Positions 17,001 to 24,839 of a DNA stretch of 32,053 nt are shown piece after piece; within the stretch, counting starts at the first letter, position 1, and every line of letters begins with the position of its first letter. Source of the stretch: Acidobacteriota bacterium. Its GTDB lineage: Bacteria; Acidobacteriota; Terriglobia; UBA7540. The DNA is taken from the NCBI GenBank assembly GCA_003224695.1, contig QHZO01000026.1, positions 31,895 to 63,947 of the forward strand, in the 5' to 3' direction. Made by a program: the position numbers and the translations under genes. The notes beneath the pieces are model-generated. The model did not search any database, was not told the origin of the DNA, and saw nothing but the letters and a program-made list of their open reading frames with translations.

Positions 17001-17738
17001 GAGCGTTTGATCCAGCGGCTTCTCGGAGCGCTGGGTAACCACGTTGAAGGCCCGCAGGGACTCGAGCCGGTCGCCAAAGAATTCCATCCGCGCGGGCGCG
17101 CCGGAGGGCGGACAAACGTCCAGGATGCCCCCGCGCAGGGAATATTGGCCGGCCGTTGAGACTGGCTCGGCGCTCTCATACCCCACGTCGCTCAAATGGG
17201 AAACCAAATCTTCCAGGGGAACCTCATCGCCAACCTTCAGCTCCACAGCGAGCGAACGGTAAAATATGCGGTCCCGGAATCGTCCTAAAGCCGCCGGAGC
17301 CGGGGCAATGAGAATCCGCACCAAGCCACGCGCCACGGCCCATAGAGTCACAGCGCGTGTTTCCGCAATCTCTGCATGCAGCGAGCGGCATTGGTAAGGG
17401 GAGCAGTCGTAGGCGGGAAGAAGAGCCACGGCGTCGGGTGTTGTTTCCTGACTGAGCCAGTGAAGAAAAGTTGCAGTGACGGAGCGCAGCCGCTCGGCGT
17501 TCTCGTTATCCGAAGTGAGGACGATGATCGGGCGCTCCAGGCGATGTCCGAGCGCGGCAAGCGCCAGCGCTTTGGCCGTCCGCGTCAAGCCTTCCAGGCA
17601 AAGCGGCTCAGCATCGTGGTCGGGAGGCGGCTCATGCGCATCTTTGCGAGAGGAATCCCCCTGCGCCAAATGCAACCTGACATTTTCGAGCGAGGGATGT
17701 TCCAGGACAGGTTTGAGCAGCGAAGAGATTCTCGGCAT
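14082..17738 (-). CDS. mfd: Transcription-repair coupling factor Mfd
   Basis: Mfd removes RNA polymerase stalled at DNA damage and recruits UvrA. It has 1218 residues, somewhat longer than usual. In order: UvrB-like module (about 1-330, with LLPAYDCSPYQ and SLRGGILDVCPP), a linker with two translated repeats (about 363-415), the polymerase-interaction domain (VGDYVVHVDHGIGLYNGL), the translocase with Walker A GDVGYGKTE near 707 and DEEQ near 806, TATPIPRTLHMS, GRVGRS, the relay motif LELRGAGNLLGAEQSGH, and the C-terminal UvrA-binding domain. It begins five bases after the rfaE2 stop and is followed by the surA-like gene. All core motifs are intact. Confidence 0.95.
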   Translation of the reverse strand: MPRISSLLKPVLEHPSLENVRLHLAQGDSSRKDAHEPPPDHDAEPLCLEGLTRTAKALALAALGHRLERPIIVLTSDNENAERLRSVTATFLHWLSQETTPDAVALLPAYDCSPYQCRSLHAEIAETRAVTLWAVARGLVRILIAPAPAALGRFRDRIFYRSLAVELKVGDEVPLEDLVSHLSDVGYESAEPVSTAGQYSLRGGILDVCPPSGAPARMEFFGDRLESLRAFNVVTQRSEKPLDQTLILPLTEHKRSPQFFARLLERLKERSGNLGGREPDWAPEYAGAFPGWEFYVPLVEPSTKALIELFDRPYLAWDEPAERIQQIRSWQESLAAEYEEIRDALPKRPRPEEVFFTEKEFMASVGAIPASPLLWLRELPIGDAQKFPGGPAEAAPNPVNPAKAGTQNHPPSLPIATRPVREFVIASQPTPKLHGALKRLIEEIRSRYEREEQLILVLPAAGKLTRMAEILAEYQIPYAADGEMASTDHSRSMETAITTGRRPVVLIRGEMDEGVIFPELGLAILADADLFGAVPLRGTARSLRPLAASFLSDLNDLKVGDYVVHVDHGIGLYNGLKQIEHDGRVRDFMLLTYQEDAKLYVPLERLDLVEKYRRGGDGAKPTLDRLGGATWARTKTRVKRALRDMAEELLRLYAERKMKGGHAFSADTPWQKEFEQAFEFELTPDQKTALEAIRKDLETSEPMDRLLCGDVGYGKTELAVRAAFKVVQDAKQVALLAPTTVLAFQHFNTFCQRMAAFPIHIEMLSRFRTAAEQKQVLTDTEAGRVDILVGTHRLLSKDVRFRDLGLLVVDEEQRFGVAAKEKLRQLKAQVDLLTLTATPIPRTLHMSLGGLRDLSVIETPPLGRLAIQTVVAPFADALVQSAILQEMNRQGQVFFVHNRVESIFSMAALIQRLVPTARIGVAHGQMGEKELEKVMLKFTEGGYDVLAATALIENGLDIPRANTILVNHADRFGLADLYQLRGRVGRSDRRAYAYFLVPSEESLTPTAHRRLAALKEFSELGSGLRLAALDLELRGAGNLLGAEQSGHLNAVGIDLYLEMLEETVAELRGAAPRPDVRTSLNLGLDIKIPASYIADERQRLLMYKRISSLSTADERAQLEAELADRFGPMPPPVTNLLNYAQLKFTAESLLVQSVERKAEEVWVRFHERAPVSPEKLARFIRRRREASFRPGGTLRFRLAVPENQVPAGIEYALRELSA
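16512..16553. repeat. Dispersed repeat inside mfd coding sequence
   Basis: The plus strand reads GGGTTCCGGCTTTCGCGGGA followed by TTGACGGGGTT. This type of GGCTTTCGCGGGA(A)TGACGG unit is a common dispersed bacterial repeat. Here it is translated on the minus strand as NPVNPAKAGTQNHP within Mfd, in frame. Confidence 0.6.
16619..16646. repeat. GTAG hairpin translated inside mfd
   Basis: Halves GTAGGGGCGATGCA and GGAATCGCCCCTAC form a near-perfect palindrome, the same family as those at 8185, 8593, 10015 and 11093. On the minus strand it is read in frame as VGAIPASPLL, at Mfd residues about 365-374, without breaking the gene. Confidence 0.85.
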
Positions 17739-17743
17739 CGAGC

Positions 17744-18238
17744 TCAGGAGCCTTCCAGCCTTTCGCGGACAGTTTCAATCAGCTGGGAAGAAGAGTAGCC
17801 GGGCGAAACGGGCAGGGAAACGACCTGGCCGCCCGCCGCTTCCACTTCTCCCCGGCCGACGATTTGGTCAAGAGGCCAGTCGCCGCCCTTGACGAGCACG
17901 TCCGGCAACATCGCGGCGATGAGTTCACGCGGCGTGGCTTGGTCGAAGATCGTGACGATGTCCACAGCCGCCAGGGCGGCGAGGATTTCCGCGCGCTCCG
18001 GCTCCGTTTGAAGCGGACGGCCCGAACCTTTCAACTCGCCGACAGTTCGGTCGCTATTGACAGCGACGATCAGCACATCGCCTAGCTTCTTGGCCTCGGA
18101 GAGGTAACGGGTATGGCCTGGATGGAGCAGGTCGAAACACCCGTTGGTGAAAACCACGCGCTTCCCCTGGACCTTCATGCGGCGCACGAACTCGGTCGCG
18201 CGCTCGACGGGCAGGATTTTTTCCCGAGCCACGCTCAT
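17744..18238 (-). CDS. rfaE2: D-glycero-beta-D-manno-heptose 1-phosphate adenylyltransferase
   Basis: Attaches AMP from ATP to heptose-1-phosphate, making ADP-heptose for the lipopolysaccharide core. It matches the adenylyltransferase half of HldE (164 residues): [15 protein letters not shown] (28-42) with the nucleotidyl-transfer Hx[31 protein letters not shown], and [23 protein letters not shown], then a C-terminal SSSQLIE. The kinase half of HldE is not attached, so a separate hldA is expected elsewhere. It is the first gene of the long minus-strand string, with mfd five bases after its stop. Heptose synthesis implies an LPS-like outer membrane. Confidence 0.92.
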   Translation of the reverse strand: MSVAREKILPVERATEFVRRMKVQGKRVVFTNGCFDLLHPGHTRYLSEAKKLGDVLIVAVNSDRTVGELKGSGRPLQTEPERAEILAALAAVDIVTIFDQATPRELIAAMLPDVLVKGGDWPLDQIVGRGEVEAAGGQVVSLPVSPGYSSSQLIETVRERLEGS

Positions 18239-18695
18239 CGGTTTTGCTGGAACGACCCCCCATATTCATTTTAACACCGAGCGCGGCCGGACGCCGCGAG
18301 CGAATTGAAGGCCCTGCCCTGAAATTTACACGTTCGGAGGCCGCGTGCTATCCTGAGCCCCTGCTTGTTGCGGATGGATGATGAACGTAATTTTGTGGGG
18401 ACATCCTGGACTACTAACGGGAAAAATGGTTGCGGCTCGCACAAATGGTCCGGACGGCGTACGAGTGGCGTTGTGCGCCTCTGTGACCTCCGCCGCTGGA
18501 ACAGATTAAACACGGAGAACACTGAGGCCCTCCGTGACCTCCGCGTGAAACTCTGAGGCACGGAGGACGCGGAGAAACCTGTTTTGATTGCGGCTGTTCC
18601 GCGCGGTGATCTCAGAGCGAGCTCGCTTGCCGGTGTCTGCATCGAGAACCCGCACACTGAGAGCTGAAATCGGCCGCATATAACACTGCCATCCC
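18239..18695. repeat. Intergenic region with alternating CACGGAG-type repeats
   Basis: A 457-bp divergent gap between rfaE2 and hemL. From 18476 to 18578, units GCCTCTGTGACCTCCG, CACGGAGAACACTGAGGC, CCCTCCGTGACCTCCGCGTG and GGCACGGAGGACGCGGAG alternate in orientation, so neighbours can pair into hairpins. A TATAAC box at 18679-18684 lies only 11 bases before the hemL ATG and could be a -10 element for a very short or absent leader; no good -35 or ribosome site is visible. Confidence 0.55.
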
Positions 18696-20021
18696 ATGGC
18701 TTCTCATTCCAAATCCGCGGAGCTATTCCGGCGCGCGATTGCCGTAATGCCCGGCGGAGTGAATTCTCCTGTCCGTGCCTTTCACGCCGTCGGAGGCGAT
18801 CCCATCTTCATCGCCAGCGGCCGGGGTCCGCGCGTCAAGGACGTAGACGGAAATGAGTACCTGGACTACGTCGGATCCTGGGGGCCGCTTATCCTCGGCC
18901 ACTGTCATCCCGACGTGATGGACGCCGTAGCGCGCGTGCTCGAGACAGGGACAAGTTTTGGCGCATGCACCGAGGCTGAGGTCGAGCTCGCGGAAGAAAT
19001 CACCAAGGCAGTGCCCTCCATCGAACGCGTCCGCCTGGTGAATTCCGGGACCGAGGCGACTCTGTCGGCACTCCGCTTGGCGCGCGCCGCAACCGGACGC
19101 GACAAAATCCTGAAGTTCGAAGGCTGCTATCACGGCCACGCCGACAGCCTGCTCGTGAAAGCCGGCTCCGGCGTCGCGACGCTCGGACTGCCGGACTCTC
19201 CGGGCGTGCCGCGGGCCCTGGCGGAAATGACGCTGACCGTCCCGTTCAACGATAAGCAGGCGCTCACGCGCGCCTTTGATGCCCATCCCCGGGAAATCGC
19301 CGCCGTGATTGTCGAGCCCGTCAGCGGTAATATGGGCTGTGTCCCGCCGGCCCCTGGTTTCCTTGAAGCGCTGCGTGACCTCACCGAGAAGCAAGGAACG
19401 GTTGTAATTTTCGACGAAGTTATGACCGGCTTCCGGGTGGCCTATGGCGGCGCCCAGGCCCTCTACGGCATCAAGCCGGATCTGACGACGCTCGGGAAGA
19501 TTATCGGCGGCGGACTGCCGGTCGGCGCTTACGGCGGGAAGGCCGCGCTGATGGATATGGTCGCGCCCGCCGGGCCCGTCTATCAGGCGGGCACATTGTC
19601 GGGGAATCCTGCGGCGGTTGCCGCGGGCCTTAAGACACTTGAAATAATTCGCCGCCCCGGGACTTATGAACGGTTGGAGGCTTTGACGGCGAAACTTGCC
19701 TCTGGGCTTGCGGGCGAGGCCCGGAAAGCTGGCGTAGTGACCAATGTCAATCGAGTCGCATCCATGCTGACGCTGTTTTTTGCCGGGGGCCCGGTCGTAG
19801 ATTTTGCGAGCGCCAAAAAATCCGATCCTCCAGCTTACGGCGCCTTCTTCCGCGTTTCGCTCGACCAAGGCGTTTATTTCCCACCGAGCCAATTCGAGGC
19901 CGCCTTCATTTCCATCGCCCACGCGGAATCTGATATTGAAGCCACCATTCGCGCGGCCGGAGCGGCCCTGAGCAGTTTGCGACTGGCCCCCAGTGAGAGG
20001 GGAGGAGGCGCGCCTCGTTGA
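18696..20021 (+). CDS. hemL: Glutamate-1-semialdehyde 2,1-aminomutase
   Basis: Makes 5-aminolevulinate from glutamate-1-semialdehyde in the C5 route to haem and other tetrapyrroles; PLP enzyme. It has 441 residues with the full set of motifs: [12 protein letters not shown] (18-29), [81 protein letters not shown], and the PLP lysine Lys268 in [18 protein letters not shown], then [14 protein letters not shown] and [13 protein letters not shown]. No break. The ATG is supported by family alignment only; there is no Shine-Dalgarno sequence upstream, so leaderless translation is possible. It is monocistronic, diverging from rfaE2. Confidence 0.95.
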   Translation: MASHSKSAELFRRAIAVMPGGVNSPVRAFHAVGGDPIFIASGRGPRVKDVDGNEYLDYVGSWGPLILGHCHPDVMDAVARVLETGTSFGACTEAEVELAEEITKAVPSIERVRLVNSGTEATLSALRLARAATGRDKILKFEGCYHGHADSLLVKAGSGVATLGLPDSPGVPRALAEMTLTVPFNDKQALTRAFDAHPREIAAVIVEPVSGNMGCVPPAPGFLEALRDLTEKQGTVVIFDEVMTGFRVAYGGAQALYGIKPDLTTLGKIIGGGLPVGAYGGKAALMDMVAPAGPVYQAGTLSGNPAAVAAGLKTLEIIRRPGTYERLEALTAKLASGLAGEARKAGVVTNVNRVASMLTLFFAGGPVVDFASAKKSDPPAYGAFFRVSLDQGVYFPPSQFEAAFISIAHAESDIEATIRAAGAALSSLRLAPSERGGGAPR

Positions 20022-20097
20022 GGGGACCTGCTGAAAATCCGCCGCACCCGACTTTCAATGAGCGGGCCATTTCTGGCCAGGTTCGATTGTAAGTGCC

Positions 20098-20123
20098 GGA
20101 GGGGGGAAGTTGAACCTCCATGC
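20098..20123 (-). repeat. Fragment resembling tRNA-Leu 3' end (T arm)
   Basis: These 26 bases match 20796-20820, the T arm and 3' acceptor strand of the nearby tRNA-Leu, with one extra base and three mismatches, in the same orientation. There is no anticodon arm here, so it is not a gene. Such a partial copy of a tRNA 3' end is what integration into a tRNA gene leaves behind. Confidence 0.5.
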
Positions 20124-20129
20124 ATTTTC

Positions 20130-20669
20130 TTACGGCTCGCTGCCCAGCACTTCGTTGACGGCAACATCCTCGCGCGAGCCGGTGGCGGATGTTAATCGGA
20201 CGGTGAGGATTTGCACGTGCCGCTTGCCGCAAGAAATCTCCACACCGCTTTTCTCGGTGGTCGGCTCTTGGTGATAGAACGTTTTGACGCTGCACGCCCG
20301 CGCTGACGCTCCAAACGACGACATGGCTCCGCGAATCGCTCGCACGACAGATCCCTTATCATCGCCGTTGATAGCCCAGACTTTCGTGACGGAAGCAAGG
20401 CTCGCTCCCTTGAACGAGACCCACCCGTATTGAACTCCAACTTTGCCGGCGGCAACGGAACCCTTGGATATAATCGCAACTTCACCGGTTGGCTCGTCCA
20501 CGACGTCAAAATTCTCACGTAACGCGCCAAGTGCGGAATCCTTCGGCATACCCAAGAAGAGTTGAATTTCTCCGAATTCGCCGATTAAAATTGAATCTGG
20601 CGATGGAGCCTGTGCCACGCTGGGCATGACAGCAAGCGCAAGGAATAGAAGACTTGCCCATGGTTTCAT
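20130..20669 (-). CDS. Small secreted protein of unknown function
   Basis: I do not recognise this family. The 179 residues start with a clear signal peptide (MKPWASLLFLALAVMPSVAQA). The start at 20669 is supported by AGGGGGTG about six bases upstream; 25 more residues are open further up but spoil the signal. The mature part begins with GEFGEIQLFLGMPKDSALGALRENFDV, which faintly recalls small beta-lactamase-inhibitor or BamE-like folds (a G-M-x-K-D turn before a helix). It has two cysteines (ARACSVK and EISCGKR) that may form a disulfide outside the cytoplasm. It lies between tRNA-Leu and a fragment of the tRNA 3' end, so it may be acquired. Base composition looks lower in GC than its neighbours. 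Confidence 0.65.
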   Translation of the reverse strand: MKPWASLLFLALAVMPSVAQAPSPDSILIGEFGEIQLFLGMPKDSALGALRENFDVVDEPTGEVAIISKGSVAAGKVGVQYGWVSFKGASLASVTKVWAINGDDKGSVVRAIRGAMSSFGASARACSVKTFYHQEPTTEKSGVEISCGKRHVQILTVRLTSATGSREDVAVNEVLGSEP

Positions 20670-20791
20670 CACGACACCCCCTAAAGCAGGCCAGAACGTT
20701 TTCAGTTTGCTTATCGCACCCCTCCGAGAAAATCGCCATCCCATCCAGGATTCCCCATTCTAGCTCACAGAGCCGGGGGACCTGAGCAATG

Positions 20792-20877
20792 ACCTGGAGG
20801 GGGGAGTTGAACCCCCACGCTGTTTACACAGCGCGAGATTTTGAGTCTCGTGCGTCTGCCAATTCCGCCACTCCAGC
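20792..20877 (-). tRNA. tRNA-Leu (anticodon CAA)
   Basis: A class II tRNA of 86 bases on the minus strand. GGCGGAATTGGCAGACGC is the typical leucine D arm. The anticodon arm is CGAGA/TCTCG around the loop CTCAAAA, giving anticodon CAA (20841-20843, reads UUG). A long variable arm (CGCTGTGTAAACAGCG) and a T arm GGGGG-TTCAACT-CCCCC follow. The acceptor pairs at six of seven positions, with an apparent G-G at position 1-72. CCA is not encoded. Confidence 0.92.
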
Positions 20878-21035
20878 CTGGAAGCATTTTAGCAATACTC
20901 CGCTGCCGGGAACAACACGGGCGCCAAGCGGGACGGGCCAACGTGACGGGCAGCAGCATTGCTACGCTGACCCTGCGACTCTATCTTTCGGGCCATTGAC
21001 AGGAGTGCTCAACCTCGCTAGGGTGAGTACATTAC

Positions 21036-23174
21036 ATGTATTCCCCTCGACGATTCCGTGGTGCGCTTAGCCCTTCCGCGGCACAGGCGACTATAACCTC
21101 AGAAATGTCCGAGCGGCGCTTTGAAATAAGCCCATCGAAGCAGAGAGGCTGGGTGGTGTTTGCAGCCCTCGCCCTGGCTTATTTTCTTACAGGAAAATTC
21201 GGACTCAGGCTCGCCCTGGTTAATCCCAGCGCGACGACCGTGTGGCCTGCCGCAGGAATTGCGCTATTTGCTTTTCTCGTTTATGGGTATGACGTATGGC
21301 CCGCGATCCTGCTGGCGTCATTCGGCGTTCACGCTACGAACTCCGGGTCCGTTTTCGCGGCGCTCGGCATCGCAGTCGGGAACACGCTCGAGGGACTCGT
21401 GGGTGCCTACCTGGTGACGAGGTACGCGGATGGGACGAACGCCTTCCTGCGCTACCGAAGCGTTTTCAAATTTGCTTTGCTGGCGGGGGCATTAAGCACC
21501 ATGGTGGGCGCGACGGTTGGCGTGAGCTGCCTCGCGTTGGCGGGGCTTGCCTCTTGGGCCAATTTCGTTTCCATATGGTTAGCTTGGTGGTTGGGTGACG
21601 CCGGAGGCGTTCTGCTCCTCGCTCCATGCCTGATCCTGTGGAGCGCCAGGCCCCGGCTGCCTGGAGCGCGGGGAGTGATCAGGGAGCGATTACTTTTACT
21701 CATCCTCGTAGCCGTTTTGGGGGTATTGGCTTTTGGCGAGTTTCCGCGCGGATTATGGGATTATACATGGGCACTTATTGCCATCCCCGTTCTCGCCTGG
21801 TCAGCAACCCAGGTTGCCCCGTATGAGTCGGCGTCAGCGACTTTCTTATTCTCCGCGTTCGCGGTCTGGGGCACGGTCCGTAGCCACGGCCAAATTCCCA
21901 ACTCTTCGCTCCACGAATCCCTCCTGCTCCTCCAGGCGTATCTGGGCACGGTCGCCGTGACCACGCTCACTATGTCGGCGGTGGTTTCCGAACGGAAGAA
22001 GGACGAGGAGGCGTTGCGTAGCGCCCGAGATGACTTGGAGAGCCGAGTCAGAGAACGGACGGCGGACCTCTCCCTGGCCAACCAATCGCTGCAAAAGATT
22101 GCCTACGAGCTGAGTCACGCCGAGGCAAGGTTTCGGGCCTTGCTCGAATCGGCTCCCGACGCGATGGTGGTGGTGAATCGCCAGGGGGAGATTGTGTTCG
22201 CGAACGTCATGGTCGAAAAGATGTTCGGTTACGCGAAGGATGAGTTATTGGGACGGCGGGTGGAAGTTTTGGTGCCGGAGCGCTTCCGAGGCAAGAATGC
22301 GTCGCGCGGAGCAGCCTTCTTCGGCCAACCCGGGATGCGGCCCATGGGGGAGGGCCCGGCACTATACGGCTTGCGAAAGGACGGCTCTGAGTTCCCGATC
22401 GAGATTAGCCTAAGCCCTCTGGAGTTGGAAGAGGGACCATCGGTTTCGAGCGCCATCCGCGATGTTAGCGAACGGATGCGGGTTGAGGAGGAGTTGCGCG
22501 AGCTGGGGCGGAACCTTCTCGACGCGCGTGATAATGAGCGAAGGCGGCTGGCGGGCGAATTGCACGAGGGGGTGGCGCAAAGCTTAGTGGCCATCAAGAT
22601 GAACCTGGAGTTGACGCGCGACGAGGAAGCTACCGCCCCGGACTCGGGCGTGGCCAAAGCGCTTGCCGACTCCTTGAAGCTCACCGATCAAGCCTTGCAG
22701 GAAATTCGCACTCTGGCTTATCTTTTGTACCCGCCGACGCTTGACGGCGCCGGGTTACGCTCCGCGATTCCATCCTATGCGGAGGGTTTCGCCCGGCGAA
22801 GCGGAATAAAAGCCGTGGCGGAAGTCGAAGACCGCATCGGCAGGCTTCCCAGGGATATTGAGATTGCCCTGTTTAACGTCGTGCAGGAAAGTCTCACGAA
22901 CATCCACCGCCACGCGAAAAGCCTGACTGCCAAGATCGGGATCCCTTCAGGAGACCTCACGCGTAAAGAGGTGCTCGGCGTCGGTATCCGCGGGATGAGG
23001 CAAACTATTGGTCTCGTCGGGGGGCGGCTGGAAATTGAGGCAGGGAATCCCGGGACGATCGTAAGGGCAGTGCTGCCGGTCCCGAATGACCGCCTAGACA
23101 CCGAGGGGGGGCTCAAGGGGAATCAAACAGACAGGCGGGAATCACCCGAAGAATTGGAAAATAACTCACTATGA
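21036..23174 (+). CDS. MASE1-PAS sensor histidine kinase missing the ATP-binding D-box
   Basis: A membrane sensor kinase of 712 residues. Residues about 38-310 form a MASE1 domain with some eight membrane spans ([28 protein letters not shown] is typical). A short coiled coil, a PAS domain (about 368-485, [22 protein letters not shown]) and a HisKA_3 domain follow, with phospho-acceptor His510 in [12 protein letters not shown]. The ATPase part has the N-box ([15 protein letters not shown], 616-630) and the G2 region ([18 protein letters not shown]). But TAKI (634) joins straight to GIPSGD, so some 20 residues including the D-x-G-x-G box are lost, in frame. As written it should not bind ATP. 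An alternative start is ATG 21105 (MSERRFEIS). It overlaps the response regulator by four bases. Confidence 0.88.
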   Translation: MYSPRRFRGALSPSAAQATITSEMSERRFEISPSKQRGWVVFAALALAYFLTGKFGLRLALVNPSATTVWPAAGIALFAFLVYGYDVWPAILLASFGVHATNSGSVFAALGIAVGNTLEGLVGAYLVTRYADGTNAFLRYRSVFKFALLAGALSTMVGATVGVSCLALAGLASWANFVSIWLAWWLGDAGGVLLLAPCLILWSARPRLPGARGVIRERLLLLILVAVLGVLAFGEFPRGLWDYTWALIAIPVLAWSATQVAPYESASATFLFSAFAVWGTVRSHGQIPNSSLHESLLLLQAYLGTVAVTTLTMSAVVSERKKDEEALRSARDDLESRVRERTADLSLANQSLQKIAYELSHAEARFRALLESAPDAMVVVNRQGEIVFANVMVEKMFGYAKDELLGRRVEVLVPERFRGKNASRGAAFFGQPGMRPMGEGPALYGLRKDGSEFPIEISLSPLELEEGPSVSSAIRDVSERMRVEEELRELGRNLLDARDNERRRLAGELHEGVAQSLVAIKMNLELTRDEEATAPDSGVAKALADSLKLTDQALQEIRTLAYLLYPPTLDGAGLRSAIPSYAEGFARRSGIKAVAEVEDRIGRLPRDIEIALFNVVQESLTNIHRHAKSLTAKIGIPSGDLTRKEVLGVGIRGMRQTIGLVGGRLEIEAGNPGTIVRAVLPVPNDRLDTEGGLKGNQTDRRESPEELENNSL

Positions 23175-23608
23175 AAACTCTTAGAATCTTGGTCGTGGAC
23201 GATCACGATGTGGTGCGGGAAGGCGTTCGAACTCTGATTTCGCGCCGTCGCGATTTCGAGGTTTGTGGAGAAGCCAATTGTGGTCTGGACGCGATTCGGA
23301 AAGTTTTGGAGTTGAGACCCGATATCGCGGTGATCGACATCAGCATGCCCGACATGGACGGAGTGGAATTGACCCGGCGGATTCGGGACATCAGTCCGGA
23401 GACCGAGGTGGTTATCCTAACCATGTATGACTCCAGTGAGTTCGTCCAGAAATCGCTCCGGGCAGGCGCGCGAGCCTATGTCCTGAAATCCCACACAGGC
23501 AGAGATCTCGCCGACGCCATCAAAGCCGCAAGCCAGCAGGTTCGCTTTATCAGCCTTGAGATCCCCTTTATCAGCCCGAAGACCTCTAGGGTTGCACGGC
23601 CGACCTAG
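23171..23608 (+). CDS. Response regulator receiver, DNA-binding domain absent
   Basis: Partner of the kinase before it (ATGA overlap). The receiver domain is complete: acidic pair Asp10/Asp11, phospho-acceptor Asp56 in [17 protein letters not shown], and Lys105 in AYVLKS. The sequence is of the NarL/FixJ type, which normally goes on to a LuxR-type helix-turn-helix to reach about 210 residues. Here it stops at 145, ending [21 protein letters not shown]. Just before the stop, CTTTATCAGCC occurs twice, 21 bases apart (23545 and 23566), which suggests that the end was formed by a duplication or deletion. No helix-turn-helix is found in other frames downstream; a dispersed repeat and mlaD follow instead. 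Confidence 0.85.
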   Translation: MKTLRILVVDDHDVVREGVRTLISRRRDFEVCGEANCGLDAIRKVLELRPDIAVIDISMPDMDGVELTRRIRDISPETEVVILTMYDSSEFVQKSLRAGARAYVLKSHTGRDLADAIKAASQQVRFISLEIPFISPKTSRVARPT

Positions 23609-23649
23609 CGCCTTGATGAAAACCGCGCCAAACTTCCTTCCTCAGGAGT

Positions 23650-23700
23650 CCGTCGGCCCTTCGACAGGCTCACGATTCGGCTTCGCTCAGCAGCATGCTA
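23650..23700. repeat. Dispersed CCCTTCGACAGGCTCA-type repeat
   Basis: GGCCCTTCGACAGGCTCACG followed by ATTCGGCTTCGCTCAGCAGC is a well-known kind of dispersed unit (CTTCGACAGGCTCA...CTTCGCTCAG). It fills the gap between two convergent genes and its right edge carries the TAG stop of mlaD (23698-23700). Confidence 0.6.
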
Positions 23701-24774
23701 GAAAATGTGCAGTCGCAGGGTCAGGTATTTCTTCGGATTTTTTCGGAATTCGACCAGAAATTCCTTCAGTGACTTGGCGCTGTCGTTCAGTGTTTTGAAG
23801 AGCGAAGGGTCTGTCGAAAGCTTGCCCAGCGTTCCTTGGCCGTTGTCTATGCGTTCGGTGATGACGTCCATGTGCGTCATGGTGCTGTTGACACGGTTAT
23901 AAAGGTCCGGGTCGTTGATGAGCTTCGCGATTGTCCCCTGCCCCGATTCGATTTTGTCCATCAAGTTGTTTCCACGCGTGACTATCTTGTTGATGTTATC
24001 GTAGACCGACGGGTCGTTGAGAAGTTTTGGAAGGGTTCCTTTGCCCGTTCGGGCGTCGGCGACCAGTTGATTCATGGAGTCGAGCATGGAATTCATTTTC
24101 TGGTAGAGGGTTTCGTCCACGAGGAGCTTGCCAATCGTCCCTTGGCCGTTTTGCACATCGTCGACCATGGCCTGGACCTGGGCGGTCGTCTGATCGAAGC
24201 GATTGTAAAGCTTTTTGTCCATGATGAGCTCGCCGATCGTGCCTTGGCCGGAAGAGATCTGGCCGGTAATGTCCTTAAGCTGGACGCTCAGGACGCGCAG
24301 GTTTGAAATCACGTCGTTGGTGTTCTGCACGATCTGTTTGATATCCGCCTCCTCACGGGTCGTCAACGTACTTTTGTCGGGCAAGACCTTTTTCCCCGCC
24401 CCCCCGCGCGAAATGTCAATGTAGGATTCGCCAAGCAGCCCAAGGGTCTCCTTAGAAGCGACCGAATCCTCGCGAATTTCGTTCTGATATTGCCGCGATA
24501 TGCGCAGGTCAATTTCCACGGCCCGCGCCGGGTCGGCGAAGGGCGACATGCGTACACGGTCCACGTTTCCGACCGGGATGCCCGCCAGATGCACTTCCGT
24601 TCCTTCGCGCACTCCGCCGGCGCTGGGAAAGTAAGTGCTCAAGGTGTAGCGGCGGCTGAAGACGCCCACTTGGCCGCTGATAAAGAAAAGGCCCACGCCA
24701 AGACCCGCTAGACTCACGATCACCAGAAGGCCCACGCGTAGCTCGACCCAGGAGATTTCTTTGTGATGAGGCAT
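23698..24774 (-). CDS. mlaD: MlaD/MCE-family lipid transport protein with 34-residue repeats
   Basis: Substrate-binding MCE protein of an Mla-type system that moves phospholipids between the membranes. One N-terminal membrane anchor (about 13-33), then the MCE domain (about 40-118, YFPSAGGVREGTEVHLAGIPVG and ETLGLLGESYIDI). The rest is a helical tail with five units beginning G(Q/K)GT at residues 176, 210, 244, 278 and 312, an exact 34-residue period (consensus GQGTIGKLxxDxxLY). It ends NPKKYLTLRLHIF. A tail like this probably forms a periplasmic needle or barrel extension. It is the third gene of mlaE-mlaF-mlaD on the minus strand, and GGAG lies eight bases before its ATG. The outer-membrane partner is not in the window. 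Confidence 0.9.
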   Translation of the reverse strand: MPHHKEISWVELRVGLLVIVSLAGLGVGLFFISGQVGVFSRRYTLSTYFPSAGGVREGTEVHLAGIPVGNVDRVRMSPFADPARAVEIDLRISRQYQNEIREDSVASKETLGLLGESYIDISRGGAGKKVLPDKSTLTTREEADIKQIVQNTNDVISNLRVLSVQLKDITGQISSGQGTIGELIMDKKLYNRFDQTTAQVQAMVDDVQNGQGTIGKLLVDETLYQKMNSMLDSMNQLVADARTGKGTLPKLLNDPSVYDNINKIVTRGNNLMDKIESGQGTIAKLINDPDLYNRVNSTMTHMDVITERIDNGQGTLGKLSTDPSLFKTLNDSAKSLKEFLVEFRKNPKKYLTLRLHIF

Positions 24775-24839
24775 GACTCGTCTCCGAATTGAGATTTACA
24801 CAGGGACCATTCTATGCCAGGCGGCCCGCCGGGAGGAAA

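Noticed and set aside
18723-19922. Long minus-strand open frame opposite hemL
   Set aside because: hemL explains the region fully; the antisense frame has no motif or ribosome site.
20030-20125. Second complete tRNA gene near 20098
   Set aside because: Only a T-arm-like stretch is present; no anticodon or D arm can be drawn.
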